A stretch of 64,000 bases of DNA from Prochlorococcus sp. AG-418-D13 (lineage in GTDB: Bacteria; Cyanobacteriota; Cyanobacteriia; PCC-6307; Cyanobiaceae). Under the pieces are notes generated by a model. It saw only the letters and a program-made list of their open reading frames with translations. It had not been told where the DNA came from and ran no database searches. This document shows, one piece after another, positions 58,521-64,000 of this stretch; the first letter of the stretch is position 1; each line of letters opens with the position of its first letter. The position numbers were made by a program, and so were the translations under genes. The stretch is from the NCBI GenBank assembly GCA_003214315.1, contig QCLU01000003.1, positions 119,010 to 183,009 of the forward strand. The letters run 5' to 3'.

Positions 58521-60044
58521 TTAAACCCTTCCTGGGATTCTTCTAGTGGATTCGTCACCAAGCTTCTTGAATAAACCAAATTCAACTTGGTCACCAATCT
58601 CAGCGTCAATTCCAGCGAATGAATTTCTGTAAAGAGTTCTTGAAGCATGCCACCAGTGGCCAAACAAGAATAGCAATCCGAAACATAGATGCGCATATGT
58701 AAACCATGCTCTTGGGGAGCTTCGGAATACACCATCAGATTTATATGTCTCTCTGTCAAACTTGAATGCTTCTCCAAGCTGCGCTTTTCTAGCTAATCTT
58801 TTTACTACTGCAGGATCAGTAAATGTTTGACCATTTAAGTCTCCTCCATAAATAGTTGCTGTAATGCCAGTTTGCTCAAATGAATACTTCGCTTCGGCTC
58901 TTCTAAATGGAATATCTGCTCTTACATTACCTTCTTTATCTTCAAGTATAACTGGGAAGTTTTCAAAGAAATTAGGTATTCTTCTAACCTCTAATTCATT
59001 TCCTTCCTTGTCTTGGAATGCAATGTGACCTTGCCAACCTGTTGGTAAACCATCACCATTAACAAGAGCTCCAACTCTGAATAATCCTCCTTTAGCAGGG
59101 CTATTCCCCACATAATCGTAGAAGGCTAATTTCTCAGGAATAGATGCATATGCTTCTTCTTTAGAGGCGCCATCATCTATAGCAGCTTGAACCCTTCTAT
59201 TAATTTCAGTTTTGAAATAGCCAGAGTCCCATTGATATCTAGTAGGACCGAATAACTCGACTGGAGTTGTGGCTGAACCGTACCACATTGTTCCTGCAAC
59301 AACGAAAGAAACAAATAAAACAGCTGCTAGAGCACTAGCCAGAACTCCTTCAAGACTTCCAAGTTTTAATGCTCTATAAAGTCTTTCTCCTGGTCTATTA
59401 GTGATGTGAAAAATACCACCAATAATACCCATTAGTCCTGCTGCGATATGATTTGCAACTATTCCTCCTGGATTAAAGGGGTTGAAACCATCTACACCCC
59501 AGGAAGGTGCTACAGGTTCTACATGACCAGTTAAACCATAAGGATCAGAAACCCAAATTCCTACATTAGCGCAATGAAAAGCTCCAAAGCCAAAGCATGT
59601 GAGTCCAGCTAGAAGAAGATGAATTCCAAATATTCTTGGTAGATCAAGAGCAGGCTCACCAGTTCTTGAATCTTCCCATAAATCTAAGTCCCAATATGTC
59701 CAGTGCCAAATTGAGGCCAACATTAATAATCCGCTAAATACTATGTGTGCTGCTGCAACCCCTTCAAAACTCCAGAATCCTGGGTCAACTCCTGTAGCAC
59801 CTGTAATATCCCATCCGTTCCAACTACTTGTAATACCAAGCCTTGCCATGAATGGCATAACGTACATTCCCTGTCTCCACATTGGATTGAGAACAGCATC
59901 AGAAGGATCAAAAATGGCTAATTCATAAAGAGCCATAGAACCGGCCCAGCCGGCTAATAATGCAGTATGCATAAGATGCACAGCAAGTAGTCGACCTGGG
60001 TCATTAATAACTACTGTGTGAACTCGATACCAAGGCAATCCCAT
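58521..60044 (-). CDS. psbB: Photosystem II CP47 chlorophyll-binding protein
   Basis: A 507-residue core antenna of photosystem II with six membrane helices, many chlorophyll-ligand histidines, and a large lumenal loop between helices five and six (about residues 258-445). The N terminus [34 protein letters not shown] and the late [20 protein letters not shown] are characteristic. It is upstream of psbT in one operon and divergent from the ferredoxin gene. Confidence 0.98.
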   Translation of the reverse strand: MGLPWYRVHTVVINDPGRLLAVHLMHTALLAGWAGSMALYELAIFDPSDAVLNPMWRQGMYVMPFMARLGITSSWNGWDITGATGVDPGFWSFEGVAAAHIVFSGLLMLASIWHWTYWDLDLWEDSRTGEPALDLPRIFGIHLLLAGLTCFGFGAFHCANVGIWVSDPYGLTGHVEPVAPSWGVDGFNPFNPGGIVANHIAAGLMGIIGGIFHITNRPGERLYRALKLGSLEGVLASALAAVLFVSFVVAGTMWYGSATTPVELFGPTRYQWDSGYFKTEINRRVQAAIDDGASKEEAYASIPEKLAFYDYVGNSPAKGGLFRVGALVNGDGLPTGWQGHIAFQDKEGNELEVRRIPNFFENFPVILEDKEGNVRADIPFRRAEAKYSFEQTGITATIYGGDLNGQTFTDPAVVKRLARKAQLGEAFKFDRETYKSDGVFRSSPRAWFTYAHLCFGLLFLFGHWWHASRTLYRNSFAGIDAEIGDQVEFGLFKKLGDESTRRIPGRV

Positions 60045-60266
60045 CGGTTAATTTCTAGTAACTATGCTGAATAAACAGCTAAACATCACGATAGTAAGGG
60101 TTTTTTAGCCTTTCAGGGATTTTTGTAAATAAATTTATTTTCTTGCAAAAATTGGGTAAATCAATTTGCATTACTGAGTTTTCAAGGAATTTTTGACAAA
60201 AAATTGTTAATATTTTGGTCACAATTCTCAAAGTAAAACGCCAAAATAAGAAAAATAACTAAAAAA

Positions 60267-60629
60267 ATGGCAACTATTAGATTCATCCGTGAGGATTTAG
60301 AGGTTCAATGTAATCCTGGTGAAAATTTAAGGGAATTAGTAATGAAAGAGAACTTACAACTGTATGGATTAAAAGGGATTTTAGGAAATTGTGGGGGAGC
60401 AGGGCAATGCAGTACTTGTTTTGTTTCAGTTGAGGGAGGTAGCAAAAATTCTTTAAGCCCTCTTACATCAGTTGAAGAAGAAAAACTTAAAAATAGACCT
60501 GAAAATTGGCGACTTGCATGCCAAACATTAGTAAAATCCTCTACTGTCATTTTAACAAAACCACAATCTCCACCTTCAAATTTAGAAGAACTTAAAAAAA
60601 ATAGCGAAAATAAAAAATTACCTCGCTAA
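60267..60629 (+). CDS. [2Fe-2S] ferredoxin, adrenodoxin-like
   Basis: A 120-residue ferredoxin. Cluster ligands are Cys42, Cys48, Cys51 and Cys85 (GNCGGAGQCSTC...LACQ), spacing CX5CX2C rather than the CX4CX2C of the photosynthetic PetF. It is thus a bacterial/adrenodoxin-like form such as the low-potential minor ferredoxins of cyanobacteria, not the main photosystem I acceptor. The C-terminal ~30 residues are a polar tail. Divergent from psbB. Confidence 0.88.
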   Translation: MATIRFIREDLEVQCNPGENLRELVMKENLQLYGLKGILGNCGGAGQCSTCFVSVEGGSKNSLSPLTSVEEEKLKNRPENWRLACQTLVKSSTVILTKPQSPPSNLEELKKNSENKKLPR

Positions 60630-60731
60630 TTGTTTAAGACTGTTAATTAGTTGATAAAAATTTGTTTATTTTTCCACTTTATTTCAAGTTATATGTCTAT
60701 AGTCTTAATACCTAATAGAACTGTCCACTAA

Positions 60732-60884
60732 ATGGAAACAACTAATTTCGGATTCGTAGCTAGCCTTTTATTTGTAGGGGTGCCAACAATTTTCCTTATA
60801 GGTTTATTTATTTCTACTCAAGATGGTGAAAAATCAAGCTTCTACTCAGAATCTGGTAAAGGAAAGCTTGGCCCAAAACGCTAA
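60732..60884 (+). CDS. psbM: Photosystem II protein M
   Basis: A 50-residue subunit: METTNFGFVASLLFVGVPTIF is the N terminus and membrane helix, followed by a polar C-terminal tail (STQDGEKSSF...LGPKR). PsbM lies at the photosystem II dimer interface. The tail is longer than in plants (about 34 residues) as is common in picocyanobacteria. prmC follows 11 bases downstream. Confidence 0.95.
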   Translation: METTNFGFVASLLFVGVPTIFLIGLFISTQDGEKSSFYSESGKGKLGPKR

Positions 60885-60895
60885 ACCTTTTATAA

Positions 60896-61765
60896 ATGCT
60901 TAGCATTTCTGTAAAAGAATTTTTATTTTGGAAAAAAACACAACTTTCTAAGGGGGGAGATCATCAATCTCTTGCTCTTTTACTTGATTCTGTAGGCGGT
61001 ATATCAACTAGTGATCTAAATTTGAAAAGTATAAATCCTGAGGGAAACTTACATATAAAAAGAAACTTAGAATTTTTAGAATCTGTTTGGGACAATCATT
61101 TACTAAAATCTTGCCCAATTCAATACCTTTGTGGAATAACTTTTTGGAGAGACTTAAAATTAAAAGTTACAAATAAAGTACTCATTCCCAGACCAGAAAC
61201 AGAGATCATAGTTGATATTGTCTTCAATATATTTCGAAAGAAGTCAGAAAAATTATTTTTTGCTGAATTAGGAACTGGATCAGGTGCTATTAGTATTGCT
61301 TTGGCATTGGCTTATCCATTGAGTCACGGAGTAGCAACTGATATAGATCAAGATGCTTTAGAAGTAGCCACTAAAAATTATATAAATTCTTCTAAAAAAT
61401 CAAATTTGAAATTTTATTGTGGAAATTGGTGGTCACCTCTTGAAAGTTTTAAAGGAAAACTAGACCTCGCTATTTCAAACCCGCCATATATTCCTAAAGA
61501 TACTTATGAAAAATTACCCAAAGAAGTTAAAAATTTCGAACCTAAAGTTGCTTTATTAGGCGGCGAAGATGGTTTAAAACACATTAGGGAAATAATACAA
61601 AAAGCACCATTATTCTTAAAAGAAAATGGTTGGCTAATTTTAGAGAATCATTTTGATCAAAGTGAAAAAGTAAAACAACTACTTATTAAAGATAAATTTA
61701 CATCAGTAGAAATTGTCAAAGATCTTTCAGGTATTGGTAGATTTACCATTGGAAGATATAAATAA
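60896..61765 (+). CDS. prmC: Peptide chain release factor N5-glutamine methyltransferase
   Basis: A 289-residue SAM-dependent methyltransferase that modifies the GGQ glutamine of release factors. The SAM motif LGTGSGAISIALA and the catalytic NPPY (ISNPPYIPK) are seen, as is the N-terminal helical domain with PIQYLCG and the RPETE motif. Length is normal. It lies 11 bases after psbM and 23 before tsaC. Confidence 0.95.
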   Translation: MLSISVKEFLFWKKTQLSKGGDHQSLALLLDSVGGISTSDLNLKSINPEGNLHIKRNLEFLESVWDNHLLKSCPIQYLCGITFWRDLKLKVTNKVLIPRPETEIIVDIVFNIFRKKSEKLFFAELGTGSGAISIALALAYPLSHGVATDIDQDALEVATKNYINSSKKSNLKFYCGNWWSPLESFKGKLDLAISNPPYIPKDTYEKLPKEVKNFEPKVALLGGEDGLKHIREIIQKAPLFLKENGWLILENHFDQSEKVKQLLIKDKFTSVEIVKDLSGIGRFTIGRYK

Positions 61766-61788
61766 ATTATTATAGGTTCTTAATCTAA

Positions 61789-62367
61789 ATGAATTTAGTA
61801 GACTGTAAAACTGCCTTAAAGAATCTTAAAAGTGGTTTGCCTATAATCTTCCCAACAGACACTTTACCTGCAATTGGATGCTTACCAATATTCTCAAGTA
61901 TTATTTATGAGTTTAAAAAAAGAGATAGAAACAAACCTTTAATTCTTATGGGATCAGAACATAAACATTTAATTGATTATGTTCACGAATCAGCTAAAGA
62001 AGATTACGAAAATATAGCTTCAAAATATTGGCCTGGAGCTCTGACAATTGTTATTCCTGCTTCAGAAAAGCAGACTGTAAACCTCACCAGCAATGATCTT
62101 ACCATTGGGTTGAGAATTCCAAATTCATATATGGCACAATCTCTTTTGAGAGAAACAGGCCCATTGTTAACTTCAAGTGCAAATATTTCAGGTTTTAAAG
62201 GATCAATTACAGCTGAAGGTATTGCTCTAGATTTCCCTTCTGTAAAAATTTTGGGCCCTGTCCCCTGGAGGGAAAGTAGTGGAAAAGCTAGTACTATTAT
62301 ATTTTGGAAGAAAAGTGGAGATTGGAGGTTGATCAGAAAAGGAGAAGTATTAGTGAGGGAATTGTAG
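61789..62367 (+). CDS. tsaC: L-threonylcarbamoyladenylate synthase
   Basis: A 192-residue Sua5/YrdC/YwlC-family protein that makes threonylcarbamoyl-AMP for the t6A modification of ANN-decoding tRNAs. PTDTLPAIGC, KKRDRNKPL and the SxN motif TSSANISG are present. It lacks the Sua5 extra C-terminal domain, so it is of the short TsaC type. A small membrane gene starts 3 bases after it. Confidence 0.93.
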   Translation: MNLVDCKTALKNLKSGLPIIFPTDTLPAIGCLPIFSSIIYEFKKRDRNKPLILMGSEHKHLIDYVHESAKEDYENIASKYWPGALTIVIPASEKQTVNLTSNDLTIGLRIPNSYMAQSLLRETGPLLTSSANISGFKGSITAEGIALDFPSVKILGPVPWRESSGKASTIIFWKKSGDWRLIRKGEVLVREL

Positions 62368-62369
62368 TA

Positions 62370-62537
62370 GTGTTCTTTTTATTATTTTTTGTTTTATTAA
62401 TTCAATTATTTACTTATTGGATATTTGAACCTCTTGCATCTTTTTTAGAGTACTTTCTCGAAATAAGATTTTTCCCTATTATTCCTCTGATAGGTTTGAT
62501 CTTATTATTTTCAGCAAAGAATATTGAACAGAATTAA
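62370..62537 (+). CDS. Small two-helix membrane protein of unknown function
   Basis: The frame is open from 62304 but the likely start is the GTG at 62370, just after the tsaC stop; the upstream part overlaps tsaC. It gives about 55 residues with two hydrophobic stretches (about 2-22 and 33-48). No family is recognised. It may be cotranscribed with tsaC. Confidence 0.55.
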   Translation: MFFLLFFVLLIQLFTYWIFEPLASFLEYFLEIRFFPIIPLIGLILLFSAKNIEQN

Positions 62538-62548
62538 ATAAATTAAAA

Positions 62549-62620
62549 TGCCGGCTAACAGATTTGAACTGATGACCTTCGCTTTACAAAAGCGCTGCTC
62601 TACCGCTGAGCTAAGCCGGC
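62549..62620 (-). tRNA. tRNA-Thr (TGT)
   Basis: A 72-nt cloverleaf on the minus strand. The acceptor GCCGGCT/AGCCGGC pairs fully, the T arm holds GTTCAAATC, and the loop TTTGTAA gives anticodon TGT. The top pair of the anticodon stem is a G-A mismatch. CCA is not encoded. Confidence 0.93.
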
Positions 62621-62686
62621 AATCTCTTTATCTTACAATTAGGGAGGGTAAATTATCAGTATTTTTTTTGCTTTTTTTTAAATTTA

Positions 62687-63013
62687 TTACTTTTTGATAT
62701 CTTTATTAGCTTTATCAGTTTTTTTGAATTTTATTTCTCCTGAAATAGTTCTTTTGATTGGTAAATTGGCAACTAATGCAGTCATTCTATCCTCAGTCTC
62801 TAAACTTACTGCTACCTCATCAAAATCAATTTCAACATATTTAGCGACAACATCAAGAATCTCTTTCCTCATTTTGTCTAAAAGATCAGTTGTTAAGGAA
62901 CTCATATCGACTCTGTCATGAGCAAGTACAAGTTGTAACCTTTCTCTAGCTGTATTTGCACTAGACGTTTCTCTGCCTAGTAATTTATTTATAAGATCTC
63001 TGAGAGTCATCAT
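62687..63013 (-). CDS. minE: Cell division topological specificity factor MinE
   Basis: A 108-residue MinE. The N terminus ([24 protein letters not shown]) has the MinD-binding and membrane-targeting region, and the C-terminal half is the topological-specificity domain ([16 protein letters not shown]). It starts 1 base after minD. It drives the MinCD oscillation that places the Z ring. The C-terminal end [12 protein letters not shown] is basic. Confidence 0.95.
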   Translation of the reverse strand: MMTLRDLINKLLGRETSSANTARERLQLVLAHDRVDMSSLTTDLLDKMRKEILDVVAKYVEIDFDEVAVSLETEDRMTALVANLPIKRTISGEIKFKKTDKANKDIKK

Positions 63014-63014
63014 T

Positions 63015-63830
63015 TTAAAAAACCTTTGTTTGCATTAATCTCATGAATTTATCTTTTAGACTTTTGCCTTCTTTTTTTGGATCGATAATTGGTACATCTT
63101 TATTTGTAAGTCTTTGAGAAACATTCAAATAACATTTTTTTGCAGGAGATCTACCATCTGAAAGTGTCAGTGGCTCTCCTCTATTTGTACTTATTATTAC
63201 TTGTTCATCTTCTAAAACAATACCTAACAAAGGCAAAGAAAGGATCCCTTGAACATCTTCGATAGATAACATTTCTTGACTAGCCATCATGTTAGGACGA
63301 ACTCTGTTGATTACAAGTTGGATAGGGTCAATATCTGAAGTATTAAGAATCCCTATTACTCTATCCGCATCACGCACTGCGGATAATTCTGGGTTGGTAA
63401 CAACAATAGCTTCTTTACAGGCTGCAAGAGCATTTTTAAAACCGTCTTCTACTCCAGCAGGACAATCTACTAAGACAAATTCAAAGTTCTCACTAAGTAG
63501 CTCACTAATTTTTTTCATATCTTCGGGCTTCATCCAATCCAACATCCTTGGATCTCCAGCGGGTAGAAGAGCAAGATTAGGTTCCTTTTTATGTCTAACC
63601 AATGCTTGGTCAAGACGACAATTTTTGTCTAGAACATCTTGAGCTGTATAAATGATGCGATTTTCTAATCCTAGAAGAAGATCTAAATTCCTTAACCCAA
63701 AATCAGCATCTAATACAGCAGTTGTAGCTCCACTATTAGCAAGTGCTATGCCTAGGTTTGCAGTTAAAGTTGTTTTACCAACCCCTCCTTTGCCTGAACA
63801 AATTAATATTGTGCGAGTATTTTTCCCCAA
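63015..63830 (-). CDS. minD: Septum site-determining protein MinD
   Basis: A 271-residue P-loop ATPase with the deviant Walker A motif GKGGVGKTT and the [10 protein letters not shown] segment. The C-terminal amphipathic helix ([11 protein letters not shown]) fits membrane targeting. MinD-MinE on the minus strand is the standard cyanobacterial order, with MinC probably upstream. Confidence 0.97.
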   Translation of the reverse strand: MGKNTRTILICSGKGGVGKTTLTANLGIALANSGATTAVLDADFGLRNLDLLLGLENRIIYTAQDVLDKNCRLDQALVRHKKEPNLALLPAGDPRMLDWMKPEDMKKISELLSENFEFVLVDCPAGVEDGFKNALAACKEAIVVTNPELSAVRDADRVIGILNTSDIDPIQLVINRVRPNMMASQEMLSIEDVQGILSLPLLGIVLEDEQVIISTNRGEPLTLSDGRSPAKKCYLNVSQRLTNKDVPIIDPKKEGKSLKDKFMRLMQTKVF

Positions 63831-63941
63831 GATTTTAAAGATTTTCCAAATAATAAAGCCACTTGAAGAAAGTTAAATATTTTAAAGATTAAGTAATTCT
63901 TAAATTTATCTAGTTTGAATTAATTTATTGCAAATTATTGA

Positions 63942-64000
63942 TTAATTTTTATTTTCAATTAAGTGTGGCTTGATAATTATCGTTTCCTTATCTATTACCG
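63942..64000 (-). CDS. C-terminal fragment of a minus-strand gene, possibly minC
   Basis: An 18-codon open frame before a TAA on the minus strand, reading VIDKETIIIKPHLIENKN, entering from the right edge. Its position upstream of minD makes minC, which normally precedes minD, the best guess; the sequence is too short to prove it. The 111 bases between it and minD hold no gene. Confidence 0.35.
   Translation of the reverse strand, partial: VIDKETIIIKPHLIENKN

Noticed and set aside
58502..58777. Minus-strand frame in the psbB end
   Set aside because: Lies in another frame of psbB, which is unambiguous.
63289..63642. Plus-strand frame opposite minD
   Set aside because: Antisense shadow of a conserved gene.
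1..64000. rRNA operon, transposon with intact transposase, or CRISPR array
   Set aside because: None was seen on either strand.

Overview
The window is a contiguous piece of a small, AT-rich cyanobacterial chromosome, almost certainly a high-light-adapted Prochlorococcus. The evidence is an oxygenic photosystem gene set (psbK, psbE-F-L-J, psbB, psbT, psbM, ycf48, ndhC-K-J, chlD), tightly packed genes with many 1-4 nt overlaps, and above all a lone degenerate phycoerythrin beta subunit (cpeB) with a CpeS-type lyase and no other phycobilisome genes nearby. That lone pair is characteristic of high-light Prochlorococcus. This assignment comes from gene content and recognised families; no database search was run.

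Layout. 1-4.6 kb: leuD (cut by the left edge), leuC, cinA and glyA on the minus strand, then tRNA-Arg. 4.6-13.8 kb: two small cyanobacterial proteins, murJ, sfsA, the ammonium transporter amt1 with an upstream NtcA-like site, ispH, a DoxX protein, purH, an esterase and a DUF3155 protein. 14-20 kb: a Hik2-like histidine kinase, cobS, tgt, psbK, an oxidoreductase, a CNNM/CorC-type membrane protein and tRNA-Met. 19.9-32.3 kb: housekeeping genes (pyrE, ygfZ-like, a RecB-like nuclease, a phosphohexomutase, rdgB, a carotenoid oxygenase, hisB, fabI, a thiol-disulfide protein interrupted by a stop codon, a DegT aminotransferase, photolyase, a Nudix hydrolase, folK). 32.4-41.7 kb: chlD split by a frameshift in a C9 run, a MlaD/MlaF-type lipid transporter pair, a YvcK-like factor, ndhCKJ, then a photosystem II assembly cluster (membrane rubredoxin, ycf48, psbEFLJ). 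41.8-50.9 kb: mtnP, a two-domain oxidoreductase-SelD fusion, a CCA-adding enzyme, a UvrD/PcrA helicase, cpeB/cpeS and a TVP38 family membrane protein. 51.5-53.9 kb: a small accessory island. 54-64 kb: an FGGY kinase, metK, ribosomal S1, nrdR, psbT-psbB, a ferredoxin, psbM, prmC, tsaC, tRNA-Thr, minE-minD and the possible end of minC.

The most notable non-core element is the roughly 2.3 kb segment between 51543 and 53852. A 24-bp direct repeat of the 3' end of tRNA-Phe bounds it, as expected for site-specific integration into a tRNA gene. Inside are one gene, encoding a membrane-anchored TPR protein with very similar repeats, and near each end a pair of GTTCCATAC motifs spaced 11 bp apart. No recombinase is present, so it looks like a non-autonomous or decayed integrative element, possibly related to the tRNA-associated elements (tycheposons) described from Prochlorococcus.

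Two core genes appear broken as written: chlD (a +1 shift at a C9 tract) and a thioredoxin-fold protein (one in-frame TAA). chlD is needed for chlorophyll synthesis, so a sequencing error or slippage is more likely than true loss.
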